Origin: Natronospirillum operosum | Lineage (GTDB): Bacteria; Pseudomonadota; Gammaproteobacteria; Pseudomonadales; Natronospirillaceae | DNA: 64,000 nucleotides | Direction: 5' to 3' | Assembly: GCF_004768465.1 (NCBI RefSeq) | Contig: NZ_SRMF01000001.1 | Location: 969,893-1,033,892 of the forward strand | Part shown: positions 52,411 to 62,283 of the stretch, one piece after another | Layout: the number at the start of each line of letters is the position of its first letter | Position numbering within the stretch: position 1 is the stretch's first letter | Position numbers and translations under genes: made by a program | Notes under the pieces: generated by a model | Databases searched by the model: none | Told to the model about the DNA's origin: nothing | Seen by the model: the letters and a program-made list of their open reading frames with translations, nothing else

Positions 52411-53229
52411 ATGCGCAGAACCGCTTTTTTCCTTTCCGATGGTACCGGTATCACCGCCGAAACCCTGGGCAACAGCCTGCTGACCCAGTTCGAGGGCGTC
52501 CAGATCGAACGGGTTACCATCCCCTATGTCGACAACCCGGACAAGGCAGAGCTGGCCGTGGCTCGAATCAATACGGCAGCAGAACGGGATGGGGCGCCAC
52601 CCCTGGTTTTCGACACCATCGTCAAGCAGGATATCCGCAACAAGATCATGGCCTCCCGGGCCGTCTTCTTTGACGTGTTCGATACCTTTCTGAAACCCCT
52701 GGAGCAGCAACTCGGCATCAGCTCTTCCTATACTTCCGGCAAATGCCATTCCATCAATGAATTCAGCACCTATCATCGGCGCATAGAGTCGGTCAATTTT
52801 GCTCTGGACAACGACGACGGTGGTCGCCAGCAGGACTACGGCAAGGCCGACATCATCCTGATCGGCGTGTCGCGCTGCGGCAAGACTCCGACCTGCCTCT
52901 ACATGGCCCTGCAGTTCGGGATTCGCGCCGCCAATTATCCGCTGACGCAGGAAGATCTGGACCGCCCCGGCCTGCCGGATATCCTGCTGCGGCACCGGCA
53001 CAAGCTCTACGGCCTGACCATCGACCCTTTCCAACTGGCCTCTATCCGCCATGAGCGCCGCAACAACAGTCGTTATGCCTCGCTGGATCAGTGTGAATGG
53101 GAAGTCGACGAGGTGGAGCGCCGCTTTCGCGAGTTCGGCATCACCAGCATCAACACCACCCATTTCTCGATCGAGGAGATCGCCACGCGCATCATGGATG
53201 ACGTGGGGCTGGTACGGGGCGTAGCCTGA
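52411..53229 (+). CDS. ppsR: PEP synthase regulatory protein (bifunctional kinase/pyrophosphorylase)
   Basis: This 272-residue DUF299 protein starts [20 protein letters not shown] and has the P-loop [15 protein letters not shown] and [17 protein letters not shown]. It phosphorylates PEP synthase on a threonine using ADP and removes the phosphate by pyrophosphorolysis, so it controls gluconeogenic flux. The ATG at 52411 follows an AT-rich stretch with no clear Shine-Dalgarno. It is divergent from ppsA with 226 bases between the starts, the common arrangement in gammaproteobacteria. trmA follows by 42 bases. Confidence 0.95.
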   Translation: MRRTAFFLSDGTGITAETLGNSLLTQFEGVQIERVTIPYVDNPDKAELAVARINTAAERDGAPPLVFDTIVKQDIRNKIMASRAVFFDVFDTFLKPLEQQLGISSSYTSGKCHSINEFSTYHRRIESVNFALDNDDGGRQQDYGKADIILIGVSRCGKTPTCLYMALQFGIRAANYPLTQEDLDRPGLPDILLRHRHKLYGLTIDPFQLASIRHERRNNSRYASLDQCEWEVDEVERRFREFGITSINTTHFSIEEIATRIMDDVGLVRGVA

Positions 53230-53271
53230 GAGTAGAATCGCGCGCCGATTCCATAGTCAGGAGCCCTTGCA

Positions 53272-54369
53272 ATGTCCGATCGTCCCGGCCAGGTGTACCC
53301 CGATCAGTACCAGGCACAACTGACCGCCAAAAGCGCTCAGTTGCGGGATGAATTTGCCCCGTTCTGGACCGGCGAACCCGAAGTCCATGCCTCGCCCACG
53401 GCGCATTTTCGCATGCGTGCCGAGTTTCGTGTCTGGCATCAGGGCGAACGTACCTTCTTTGCCATGTTCGATCCGGCCAACCCGCGCGAACCCATCGAGA
53501 TGCCCGATTTTCCGGTCGGTTCGGAACGCATCAACGAGCTGATGGAGAAGTTGCTGGAGGCCATTCATGCCGAGCCTGAATTGCGCTATCGACTGTTTCA
53601 GGCCGAGTTTCTGACCACGCTGTCCGGTGATGCCCTGGTGACGCTGATCTACCATCGCAAGCTGGATGAGCAGTGGGATGCCGTCGCGCGACCGCTGGCT
53701 GCTCGGCTGCATATTGGGCTGATCGGGCGCAGCCGCAAACAGCGCCGTGTGCTGACGCGGGATCATGTGGACGAAGCACTGACCATCGACGGTCGCCAGT
53801 GGACCTTCCGCCAGATCGAAAACAGTTTCACCCAGCCCAACGCCCGCGTCTGCGAGCACATGGTGACCTGGGCCTGCGCCCGTGCCGCCGAATTTCCCCG
53901 GGGAGACCTGCTGGAACTGTATTGCGGCCTGGGCACCTTTACGCTGCCGCTGTCGCGGCATTTCAACCGTGTGCTGGCCACCGAGATCTCCAAGGTGTCG
54001 GTACGGGCCGCGCAGCACAATATCGAGGTCAACGGCATCGACAATGTGGTCATTGGCCGCATGTCCGCCGAGGATTTCAGCCAGGGCTGGCGCACCGGCG
54101 AAGGTCGGCGCATTCTCGACTATGATCTCCCTGGCTACCGGTTCTCCACCGTCTTTGTGGACCCGCCCCGGGCCGGACTGGATGCGGATACTGTAGAACT
54201 GGTCCGGCAGTTCGAGCGGATTCTCTACATTTCCTGCAACCCGGAAACTCTGCGCGCCAATGTCGAAGCCCTGCAGGACACTCATGAACTGACCCATCTG
54301 GCCCTGTTCGACCAGTTCCCCTACACCCATCATCGTGAAGCCGGGGCGGTACTGCAGCGCCGTGGCTGA
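53272..54369 (+). CDS. trmA: tRNA (uracil-5-)-methyltransferase
   Basis: This 365-residue enzyme makes m5U54 in the T-loop of tRNA with SAM. It has the SAM site LELYCGLGTFTLPLSRHF, the FVDPPRAGLD loop, and the nucleophilic cysteine and adjacent residues in ILYISCNPETLRAN. The C-terminal region includes DQFPYTHHREAG with the catalytic-base Glu. GGAGCCC before the ATG supports the start, 42 bases after ppsR. The stop codon lies inside the proposed start region of the next gene. Confidence 0.96.
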   Translation: MSDRPGQVYPDQYQAQLTAKSAQLRDEFAPFWTGEPEVHASPTAHFRMRAEFRVWHQGERTFFAMFDPANPREPIEMPDFPVGSERINELMEKLLEAIHAEPELRYRLFQAEFLTTLSGDALVTLIYHRKLDEQWDAVARPLAARLHIGLIGRSRKQRRVLTRDHVDEALTIDGRQWTFRQIENSFTQPNARVCEHMVTWACARAAEFPRGDLLELYCGLGTFTLPLSRHFNRVLATEISKVSVRAAQHNIEVNGIDNVVIGRMSAEDFSQGWRTGEGRRILDYDLPGYRFSTVFVDPPRAGLDADTVELVRQFERILYISCNPETLRANVEALQDTHELTHLALFDQFPYTHHREAGAVLQRRG

Positions 54370-55543
54370 TCTCGCGACCGCAAGCAGAAGGTTCGACGCC
54401 TCCCGCCTGCACTGGCTGGACCTGCTGCGTGGCAGCGCCGTACTGGGCATATTCTGGGTCAATGTGTTTCTGTTTGCCTGGCCCGAAACAGCGCTGGATC
54501 GCCCCCGGCTTTGGCTGGCTGATGACACTGTCGGCTGGTGGAGCTGGGCTGCCATGCATGTACTGGCCGAACAGAAGTTCATCAATCTGCTGGCGCTGGT
54601 ATTCGGCATGTCACTGGCGCTGTCTGATCAGCGCCATGGCACAGCCGAGGCAGATGCCCGGCAGCGCCGCCGCATGACGATACTGGCAATCCTCGGGCTG
54701 CTGCATGCCTGGCTGCTCTGGTGGGGTGACATCCTGTTTACCTATGCCTGTGCCGGCATGCTGGCCTGGTGGCTGCGTCACCGACCTGCCCACCAGTTGC
54801 TGACCCTGGGGGTACTGTTGTATGCCGTGCCGGCGCTGATGATGCTGGTGCTGGACCTTGCCGGCTTCTGGCACGCAGATACCCTGCCGGCCCCGGACCC
54901 GGCAGACTGGGCCGCCGAAATTGCGCTCTACCAGAGCAGCTGGTGGGCCCAGATGGCACACCGGGCGCCCACTGCCCTGCTCTGGCAGACCACCGGGCTG
55001 ATTACCGCTAGCCTGTGGCATGCGCTGGGCCTGATGCTGATCGGGCTGGCCCTGGTCCGGCTGCGCCTGTGGGCGCAATTGCCGGCAGCACGTCACTGGC
55101 CCTGGTCACTGGTGGTTGCGGGGGCACTGTTGATGACAGCCTCCGCCTACTGGCTCCGGCAGAGCGATGACCTGCAGTGGCGGCCGCTGCTGCTGGCTTT
55201 TCAGGCTCAGTACTGGGGCAGCCCTCTGATGACGGCCGGCTATGCTTGGCTGCTGTACCGCTGGTCCCTCAGCGGGTCCGCCCACAACCTGCAGGACCGC
55301 CTGAGCACGGTGGGGCAACTGGCGCTCTCGGTTTATCTGCTGCAGTCTGTACTGGCTACCCTGCTATTCTACGGGCATGGCCTGGGTCTGTTTGGACAAC
55401 TGCAGGCCATCGAACTGTTGCTGGTCGCTTTGGGCATGACGTGGCTATGGCTGTGGCTGTGTCCGCTGTGGCGGCGGCACCTGGGTACTGGCCCGGCGGA
55501 ACGACTCTGGCGTTATCTGGCCCACTATCGGATGAAAGAATGA
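54362..55543 (+). CDS. DUF418 domain membrane protein
   Basis: This protein of about 393 residues has about ten membrane helices. The family start LHWLDLLRGSAVLGIFWVNVF (motif LDxLRGxAxLGI) is followed by INLLALVFGMSLAL and a C-terminal DUF418 domain (VGQLALSVYLLQSVLATLLFY). Such proteins are often near uncharacterised transport or acylation genes, and the role is unknown. I chose the GTG at 54362, which overlaps the trmA stop; a longer ATG version from 54335 reaches further into trmA. Its stop overlaps the next start (ATGA). Confidence 0.82.
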   Translation: MADLATASRRFDASRLHWLDLLRGSAVLGIFWVNVFLFAWPETALDRPRLWLADDTVGWWSWAAMHVLAEQKFINLLALVFGMSLALSDQRHGTAEADARQRRRMTILAILGLLHAWLLWWGDILFTYACAGMLAWWLRHRPAHQLLTLGVLLYAVPALMMLVLDLAGFWHADTLPAPDPADWAAEIALYQSSWWAQMAHRAPTALLWQTTGLITASLWHALGLMLIGLALVRLRLWAQLPAARHWPWSLVVAGALLMTASAYWLRQSDDLQWRPLLLAFQAQYWGSPLMTAGYAWLLYRWSLSGSAHNLQDRLSTVGQLALSVYLLQSVLATLLFYGHGLGLFGQLQAIELLLVALGMTWLWLWLCPLWRRHLGTGPAERLWRYLAHYRMKE

Positions 55544-56448
55544 AACTGCCCCCGCTGCTCTCCATTCCCAAAACAGCACTGGTACTGAGACTGAGCCGTT
55601 TCAGTTGGCGCGTCAGCCGCAACTTCATTCGCAACCACGGCCTGCTGCTGGCCGGCGGCGTGGGTTACAACGTGCTGCTGTCCATCATCCCGATGCTGGG
55701 CCTGCTGGCGGTACTGATCACCCAACTGGTACCGGAAAAGCAGCTGTTCGCAGTGCTGTCCACTCAGGCCCGTCACATTGCGCCGGCACACTCCGGACTG
55801 ATTCTTGATGCCGTACAGGCTTTTCTCGATGCCCGCGAGCTGATCAGCATCGCCGGTTTCCTGCTGCTGGTGTTTTTCAGCAGTTTCGCCTTCCGCATGC
55901 TCGAAAGCGCCATAGCTGTCATCTTTCATCGCCCGCAGGAGCCGCGTCAGCGGCGGCGTTTCTGGGTCTCCGTGGTGCTGCCTTACGCCTTCATTCTGGT
56001 AGCCGGAGCAGCACTGCTGGCGCTGACCCTGCTGTTTACGCTGCTCAATACCCTGACCGACCAGATCAATGAGTGGCTTGAGGTCGAACTGCCCCTGACC
56101 TGGGCCATGGAAGGCATGGTCAACCTGTTCAGTTTTCTCGGCATGGTGGTACTGTTCAGTGCCATCTACAAGGTACTGCCGGAAATACAGGTAGCCTGGC
56201 GCCGGGCCGTGATCGGCGGCCTGGTGGCGGCCCTGCTGTGGGAAGGCGTGCGGGCCCTGCTGGTGTTCTACTTTACGCAGATTTCTTTCGTCAGTGTGAT
56301 CTATGGCTCTGTCACCGCGCTGATCATCATCCTGCTCAGCCTCGAAATTGCAGCTGTCATTCTGCTGCTGGGGGCTCAGGTCATTGCAGAGCTGGAGCGC
56401 AGTGAAGATGCAGGCCTGCCCTGGCATCAGGAGCCAGAGCAGAAGTAG
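55540..56448 (+). CDS. YihY/BrkB (UPF0761) inner-membrane protein
   Basis: This 302-residue membrane protein has about six helices. The YihY/BrkB core is LLLAGGVGYNVLLSIIPMLGLLAV, SFAFRMLESAIAVIF, WRRAVIGGLVAALLWE and YGSVTALIIILLSLEIAAVILLLGAQ. Once annotated as ribonuclease BN, it is now treated as an uncharacterised membrane protein, with BrkB described in Bordetella serum resistance. It is translationally coupled to the DUF418 gene by ATGA. It converges with the GGDEF-EAL gene, 34 bases away. Confidence 0.88.
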   Translation: MKLPPLLSIPKTALVLRLSRFSWRVSRNFIRNHGLLLAGGVGYNVLLSIIPMLGLLAVLITQLVPEKQLFAVLSTQARHIAPAHSGLILDAVQAFLDARELISIAGFLLLVFFSSFAFRMLESAIAVIFHRPQEPRQRRRFWVSVVLPYAFILVAGAALLALTLLFTLLNTLTDQINEWLEVELPLTWAMEGMVNLFSFLGMVVLFSAIYKVLPEIQVAWRRAVIGGLVAALLWEGVRALLVFYFTQISFVSVIYGSVTALIIILLSLEIAAVILLLGAQVIAELERSEDAGLPWHQEPEQK

Positions 56449-56482
56449 CGCCGGCAGCAGCAGCACCGGTGCAGGAACGCGG

Positions 56483-59227
56483 TCAGAGCGCGCCTCTGTT
56501 CAGCAGCGCCACCGGGTCCAGTTGCTCGATGGGCACAGGCCGACCATAGAAATAACCCTGATAGGCCCCACAGCCGTAGGAAGCCAGACAGTCTCGCTGC
56601 TCCCTCGTTTCGACACCTTCCGCTATCACCTCCAGGCCCAGGCCGCGGGCCAGAGACACTATGGTACGGGCGATATCGGCGTCATAAGGGTCGGTCAGCA
56701 GGTCACGCACGAAGGATTTGTCGATCTTGAGCTGATCCAACGGCAAGCGTTTCAGATAGCTCAGTGAAGAGTAGCCGGTGCCAAAGTCATCCAGCGCAAA
56801 GCGCACGCCCAACACCCGCAGACGCATCATCTTGTCGATACTGTCGTCGACATCTTCCAGCAGCATGCTCTCTGTCAACTCCAGCTTCAGCAGGCTGGCA
56901 TCAATGCGATGGCGCTGAATCACCTGCCCTACCTGATCGACAAAATCGGCCTGATGCAATTGCCGGGCACTGATATTGACCGCCAGTGTCAGGTCCTTCA
57001 GACCCGGCTGATGACGCCAGCGCGCGAGCTGAGCGCCGGCAGCATCCAGGACCTGGCGCCCCAGTTCGATGATCTGTCCATTGTCCTCGGCCACCGGAAT
57101 GAAATCGGCGGGTGCAATGATACCGCGTCGTCCGTGGTGCCATCGAATCAACAGTTCGAACCCGACCAGCTTTCCTGCTGCATCCACCTGCGGCTGGTAG
57201 TAGGGTATGAACTCGCCGTCCTCCAGGCCTTTCCTCATGTCACTGGCCAGCGCCACATACTCCAGCACCCTGGCCTGCATGCGCGGATTGAAGAAACGGC
57301 GGCCGTTGCGCGCCTCCTGCTTGGCCTGATACATCGCCAGTTCAGCCTGTTTGAGCAGGTCATCAACCTGTTCCACCTCACCCTGAAACAGCGTGATGCC
57401 CATGCTGGCATGTACAAAATGCTGCATGCCATCGACATCCAGAGCCCGATTGATGGCCTTCTGCAACAGGTTCACCACCCACTCTGCCTGCTGCAGGGCC
57501 ACAGTATCGGAGCTGCCCAGATCTTCCAGAATCAGACAGAACTCGTCGCCGCCTATCCGGGCAACGGTGTCATTGCGCTTGATGCAGTGAGCAAGCCGCT
57601 CCGCCATTGCCTTCAGCACCCGGTCACCCAGTTCGTGCCCGCGGGTGTCGTTGATGGTCTTGAAGTCGTCCAGATCAATATGAACCAGGGCCCCGTACTG
57701 AGTGCTGTCTGCCGACTTGAGCATGGCCTGATCAAGGCGCTCACGCAGCAACTGACGATTGGGCAGGCCTGTCAGTTGATCATAAAAGGCGAGCTGTTCA
57801 ATACGCCGCTCGGCTTCACGGGTTTCGGAGGTATCGATCAGCGTGGCCACATGGTTGGTAATGGTTTGCCCGTCACGGCCCAGTACCGCCGTCACGGAAA
57901 ACCACAACGGGAATGACTCGCCGCTGGCACGGCGACTCCAGACCTCTCCCTGCCAGGACTGTTCTGCTTGCAAACCAACGGCAATCTCGCCATGGACACT
58001 GATATCCTGATCGAACAGCTCTATCACCGTCAGGGGATGACCGATCACGGACTCGGGCCGATGCCCGGTGATTTCAACAAAGGCCCGGTTAACCCGCAGT
58101 ATGTTCTGTTCGGCATCGGTCACGACCATGCCATCAGCCGATTCAAACACCGTGGCCGCTATGTTCAGGTCTTCCACCATATTCTGCATGGCAAAGCCGA
58201 CTGTGTTGTATTCGTAGACGCCGCCAGGCTCGTACTGGGCGTCCCGTCGACCTGACTGGATCAATTGAATGAATCGGGTCAGGTTGCCTATGGCGCGCGA
58301 ATGATTGAGATTGAGCAGCATGGCCGCCAATAGCAGAAGCAGCAGAAAACCACCAGACAACAGCAGGAAAATACGCCAGTAGCTGTCAAACACCGCCGTA
58401 AACCGATTGTCCGAGAGCCCCACTGTAAGCCAGAGTGGAGCATTGACGCCTTCGATGGATATGGGCTGACGCAGGAAATAGTAGTCTCCGTCATGCACAA
58501 CCTCGCTGCTGCGCAACAGATCGAATTGACTGTAATCATCCATCTGGGCAATCAGCGGCCGCTGGCCATTGTCGATAATCAGCCGATCCAGGTCGGCACG
58601 GTCGGCCAGAAAGTTGATAAAGGACTGGTTGTCGCCGATGGCCAGCCCAACAAAAAGATAGCCGCGCAGGCGGATAGTGGCCGGGTCGAAAATGGGTGTG
58701 GCGCGCAACAGCACAGACTGCTGCGAAGCTTCGATCAGGCGCCAGTGGTTGGTGTAGAGAATCGGTGACCGCAAATGTTCCAGCAGCGGGCCGATATCAT
58801 AGAGCGGCAGGCCGGCATCGATGAGCAACTGGCTCTCATGATCCAGCAGAAACATGATGTCAAGATGCGCCCCCATGGCAGAATCCTGAAACAGGAAGGC
58901 CAGTTCGGAGGCAAAATCATCAAATTCCATCGGCTCGGCCGAGACCACATCGGCAAAAACGCGGTTGGCCGAAGCCCCCTGCAGGTAGACATCCAGCAGG
59001 TTCAACCGGGTTTCCAGCAGGCTTTCCAGAGTCCGGTGCTGTTGTTGCAGACTGTTCTCGATTTCCGCTTCCAGACCCTTCTGTGCAGTCTGCAGCGACC
59101 AGGCCATGGTGACCGCCACCGCCAGCAGGCTGAGCGCACCAAACAGCAGGCCGATGCGCGTGGTAAAGCGCAATTCCCAACGCGGTCTGCGTGGTCGTGC
59201 CGGGACGGGTGAATTACTGGTCATCAT
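56483..59227 (-). CDS. Membrane GGDEF-EAL protein with PAS domain
   Basis: This 914-residue signalling protein has membrane helices at about 27-47 and 288-308 flanking a periplasmic sensor. A PAS domain follows (about 350-470), then GGDEF with the intact motif IGGDEFCLIL near 556, and EAL from about 670. The EAL signature is Glu-Leu-Leu (GFELLIRWHHG). Other phosphodiesterase residues are present: NISARQL, LELTESMLLEDVDD, DDFGTGYSSLSYL, IAEGVETREQ. It could make, break or bind c-di-GMP, with the PAS and periplasmic parts as inputs. Confidence 0.92.
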   Translation of the reverse strand: MMTSNSPVPARPRRPRWELRFTTRIGLLFGALSLLAVAVTMAWSLQTAQKGLEAEIENSLQQQHRTLESLLETRLNLLDVYLQGASANRVFADVVSAEPMEFDDFASELAFLFQDSAMGAHLDIMFLLDHESQLLIDAGLPLYDIGPLLEHLRSPILYTNHWRLIEASQQSVLLRATPIFDPATIRLRGYLFVGLAIGDNQSFINFLADRADLDRLIIDNGQRPLIAQMDDYSQFDLLRSSEVVHDGDYYFLRQPISIEGVNAPLWLTVGLSDNRFTAVFDSYWRIFLLLSGGFLLLLLLAAMLLNLNHSRAIGNLTRFIQLIQSGRRDAQYEPGGVYEYNTVGFAMQNMVEDLNIAATVFESADGMVVTDAEQNILRVNRAFVEITGHRPESVIGHPLTVIELFDQDISVHGEIAVGLQAEQSWQGEVWSRRASGESFPLWFSVTAVLGRDGQTITNHVATLIDTSETREAERRIEQLAFYDQLTGLPNRQLLRERLDQAMLKSADSTQYGALVHIDLDDFKTINDTRGHELGDRVLKAMAERLAHCIKRNDTVARIGGDEFCLILEDLGSSDTVALQQAEWVVNLLQKAINRALDVDGMQHFVHASMGITLFQGEVEQVDDLLKQAELAMYQAKQEARNGRRFFNPRMQARVLEYVALASDMRKGLEDGEFIPYYQPQVDAAGKLVGFELLIRWHHGRRGIIAPADFIPVAEDNGQIIELGRQVLDAAGAQLARWRHQPGLKDLTLAVNISARQLHQADFVDQVGQVIQRHRIDASLLKLELTESMLLEDVDDSIDKMMRLRVLGVRFALDDFGTGYSSLSYLKRLPLDQLKIDKSFVRDLLTDPYDADIARTIVSLARGLGLEVIAEGVETREQRDCLASYGCGAYQGYFYGRPVPIEQLDPVALLNRGAL

Positions 59228-59375
59228 ACGAAGAATCAGCCTCTGCTACAGCCTGACAATGCCACTTCCCGATGAAGAATCGACCCTGTGAGCGACCCGG
59301 CTACTGCCTTGAGTGTAGATAGCGCCTCCCGAACTGTCCAGATCATGCAAAGACACAGCGTTTGTCTGCTGTCTG

Positions 59376-61586
59376 TCATGGGTGACGAATCTGCCAACAC
59401 TGGTGAATACGGCTGCGGCGCTGAAAATCAGGCGGGATGGAGGCCTGATGCCAGTCTTCCACTGCATACGCAGTCCTGACCTCTTCTGCCAGCCGGAAGC
59501 GCCGGAAGTTGTTGGAAAACAGCAGCACACCATCCGGTGCCAGGCGCGCCATGGTCAGTTGCAGCAGATGCGCCTGATCGCGCTGCACATCAAAGTCATG
59601 GTTCATGCGGGCAGAGTTGCTGAAGGTGGGCGGGTCCAGAAAGATCAGATCCCACTGTGCGTTCTGCTCGGCCAGCCAGACCAGGACATCCGCCCGGTGG
59701 AAGCCGTGTCGGTCAGCCGCCAGACCATTGTGCGCAAAGTTGCGCCTGGCCCAGTCCAGATAGGTGGCCGAAAGGTCGACACTGTCCACGCGCCGGGCCC
59801 CGCCCACTGCCGCATGCACACTGGCCATACCGGTATAGCAGAAAAGATTGAGCACCCGCAGGTTGCGGCTGTGCTGCTGAATCCAGAAGCGGGCCGGGCG
59901 ATGATCCAGAAACAGACCGGTATCCAGGTAGTCGAACAGGTTGACCTCAGCCCGCACACCATGTTCACGCACCAGTACCGTCTGACCGGTCTGATCCTGA
60001 CGCTGATACTGAGCACTGCCCTTTTGTGGTCGCCGCTGCTTGAGCGATATTCTTGCCGCCGGCACCTCAAGGGTGGCGCTCAGCGTGGCCACGGCATCTT
60101 CCAGCCGGCGGCGCGCCAGTGCGGGTTCGATGGTTGCCGGTGGCGCGTATTCCTGTACGTGCAGCCAATCCCCATAGCGATCCACAGCAATGGCATACTC
60201 GGGCAGGTCGGCGTCATAGAGCCGATAGGCATCGGTCACATCACTGCGCACAAACGCCTTGAGTCGACGCTGATTCTTGCGCAGTCGATTGGCCAGGTCC
60301 GGTATCACCTGAGGTTCACGGGTTTCCCGCGGTTGCAGGGTGTCGAAACGATACAGGGCACAGGCCAACTGACCATTCATGAACGCATGGCGGTGGTTGT
60401 AGAACAGCCCGGTGGCGCGTGCATCGGCGGTTTCCGGCAGCAATACGGCGCCACTGAACCGGGCCGGCAATTGCTGCATCCAGTCGCCCAGTGCCCGGTA
60501 CAGCGTCGCCAGGTCAGAATCGGCACCCAGGCGCTCGCCGTAAGGCGGGTTGACGATGACCAGCCCCTGCCCTGTCTCCGGATGCGCCGGCATCTGACGG
60601 ATATCGGCCTGGGTCCAGCGTGCCTCCGGCAGCCCCAGTTCACGCCAGCTCTGACGCGCCTGCGCGAACACCACGTCTGCACGGTCGTTGCCCCAGAACT
60701 CGAAGGCCTCCGCCCGTTGCTGGAGGGCCAGATCGCGGCGCGTGCGGGCTTCTTCGACCAGACTTTGCCACAGTGCCTCGTCATGACCCGGCCAGCGCGC
60801 ATTCAGGCTGTCAGTGCGCAGCAAACCGGGTGCCCAGTCAAAGGCAATCAGGGCGGCTTCCAGCAGCAAGGTGCCGGAACCGCACATCGGATCAATCAGG
60901 GTGACCTTCTGCACCCCCTCTTCCGGTATTTCCTGGTCGCCGGCGCGGGCGCACCAGTCGTGCCAGCCGGCACGCTGCAGCAGGGCTGCGGCCAGCGATT
61001 CACGCAAGGGGGCTGCGGCCGACTGCGGCCGATACTCCCGCGCATGCAGACTGCGCCCGGTCAGTTCCACCCCCAACTGCACCTGGTTCCGGTGCAGAGT
61101 CACCACCACCGTCAGGTCCGGATCATCACTGACCGAGGGGCGCACGCCGGTGCGCTCGCGGAACACGTCCACGATCTGATCCTTGACCCACTGGGCACCG
61201 AAATGACTGTTGCGGAACGTATCGGAGCGCCCGTTGAAACGTACCTTCAGGGTGCCCTCCGGTCGCATGTGCTGTGCCCAGTCCTGCACCCGGAGCAGTT
61301 CTGTCAGGACAGCGGTTTCCGGACTCTCACTGACATCGGCTGCCGACGACGAGAGCGCCTTGCCACGGCCCAGTCGGGCCTGCCCCAGTTGCAGGGTGAT
61401 GCGGCTGGCCAGGCGACTCCAGAGAACCACTCGATAGGCAACTGCCAGGTCGCCCTTGAAATGCGCGCCGGCGCGGCCCGGACGGACCGCCTCGGCGCCC
61501 AGACCGAGCAGTTCGTCGGCCAGCAGCGGCTCCAGATTGCGGGCACAGGCCACAAACCAGGTGGAATCGTCAGTTATTAGATGCAT
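59376..61586 (-). CDS. rlmL: Bifunctional 23S rRNA methyltransferase RlmKL
   Basis: This 736-residue protein has an N-terminal THUMP region and the RlmL domain with the SAM-linked IDPMCGSGTLLLEAALIA and the catalytic VNPPYGERLG (for m2G2445). The C-terminal RlmK domain has LNLFCYTGMASVHAA and FLDPPTFSNSARM (for m7G2069). Length fits the fused type (702 in E. coli). The ATG at 61586 gives the family start, though its ribosome site is weak. It is divergent from rmf across a 416-base gap. This links rRNA modification with ribosome hibernation, as in Pseudomonas. Confidence 0.95.
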   Translation of the reverse strand: MHLITDDSTWFVACARNLEPLLADELLGLGAEAVRPGRAGAHFKGDLAVAYRVVLWSRLASRITLQLGQARLGRGKALSSSAADVSESPETAVLTELLRVQDWAQHMRPEGTLKVRFNGRSDTFRNSHFGAQWVKDQIVDVFRERTGVRPSVSDDPDLTVVVTLHRNQVQLGVELTGRSLHAREYRPQSAAAPLRESLAAALLQRAGWHDWCARAGDQEIPEEGVQKVTLIDPMCGSGTLLLEAALIAFDWAPGLLRTDSLNARWPGHDEALWQSLVEEARTRRDLALQQRAEAFEFWGNDRADVVFAQARQSWRELGLPEARWTQADIRQMPAHPETGQGLVIVNPPYGERLGADSDLATLYRALGDWMQQLPARFSGAVLLPETADARATGLFYNHRHAFMNGQLACALYRFDTLQPRETREPQVIPDLANRLRKNQRRLKAFVRSDVTDAYRLYDADLPEYAIAVDRYGDWLHVQEYAPPATIEPALARRRLEDAVATLSATLEVPAARISLKQRRPQKGSAQYQRQDQTGQTVLVREHGVRAEVNLFDYLDTGLFLDHRPARFWIQQHSRNLRVLNLFCYTGMASVHAAVGGARRVDSVDLSATYLDWARRNFAHNGLAADRHGFHRADVLVWLAEQNAQWDLIFLDPPTFSNSARMNHDFDVQRDQAHLLQLTMARLAPDGVLLFSNNFRRFRLAEEVRTAYAVEDWHQASIPPDFQRRSRIHQCWQIRHP

Positions 61587-62002
61587 TGGGAATCAAAAAA
61601 ACCTTATAAATAGTTCAACGGCATAAAAAGCTCACATCGGCATTTCCGCCGTACCTGCCCGGAGCCCCGGCACAGGCCCCTGCGGGTCCAATATGAAAGC
61701 ACCCTGATAAAAACTCAAAATAAACAGTGATTGTCTTATAACAATTTGATTCTCGACAGCACTGCAGTGCCGGGGTACAAAAAACTCAGGACAGACGCAT
61801 GCAGTACCGACCCGGTACCCTTGCCTGACTGTCTCCGGCAGCCGTTGTTCTGGCTGTCCCAACACTGTGTCCGTACACAGTTCATCACAGCAGGGATCAG
61901 GAGGAGTATACAGGAAGCACTTCAGATACGGCACGTACAGCCTTGTTTTGCTGACGCTGCTGTGACCCATGATTCGTCCTACAAGCCAATGAGGTCGACC
62001 TT
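61587..62002. other. Gene-free gap between rlmL and rmf
   Basis: No convincing gene is present. AT-rich patches, including CTTATAAC near 61733, suggest promoter positions, but no clean -35/-10 pair was found. A strong AGGAGGAG at 61900-61907 is not followed by a start codon at usable distance. Short frames crossing this gap on both strands lack ribosome sites and protein-like composition. The gap may carry a long regulated leader for rmf. Confidence 0.5.
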
Positions 62003-62230
62003 ATGAAGCGACAGAAACGGAACCCAATGGAAAGAGCCTATCAGCGCGGATACCTGGCTGGACTGGAGGGGCGCTCGAAGTCCCGATGTCCCAAGCCCGA
62101 TGGCGCTGAACATCAGGAATGGATGAATGGCTGGCGCGAAGGCAGAGAAGATATGTGGAGTGGTTATCAGGGAGCCAGCGCAATCCATAAGGTGAACCGA
62201 GTCGTGTACCATCAGATCCATGATGGCTGA
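62003..62230 (+). CDS. rmf: Ribosome modulation factor
   Basis: This 75-residue protein opens MKRQKRNPMERAYQRGYLAG and has CPKPDGAEHQEWMNGWREGRED, the RMF core (R-x-Y-x-x-G...C...WxxGWReGR). RMF promotes 100S ribosome dimers in stationary phase. At 75 residues it is longer than E. coli RMF (55), with a C-terminal extension GASAIHKVNRVVYHQI, similar in kind to the longer Pseudomonas proteins. GAGG eight bases before the ATG supports the start. It is adjacent to rlmL and pyrD as in Pseudomonas. Confidence 0.95.
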   Translation: MKRQKRNPMERAYQRGYLAGLEGRSKSRCPKPDGAEHQEWMNGWREGREDMWSGYQGASAIHKVNRVVYHQIHDG

Positions 62231-62283
62231 TTGTTCAGACCCTTGAACCCAAGCAGGCCGCTGCGCGGCCTGCCGCAGTACCC

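Noticed and set aside
59382-61580. A 732-codon open frame antisense to rlmL
   Set aside because: Complete overlap with a well-supported gene, biased composition and no recognisable domain.
61731-62006. A 91-codon plus-strand frame and a 112-codon minus-strand frame in the rlmL-rmf gap
   Set aside because: Neither has a ribosome site or protein-like composition, and the plus-strand frame ends over the rmf start.
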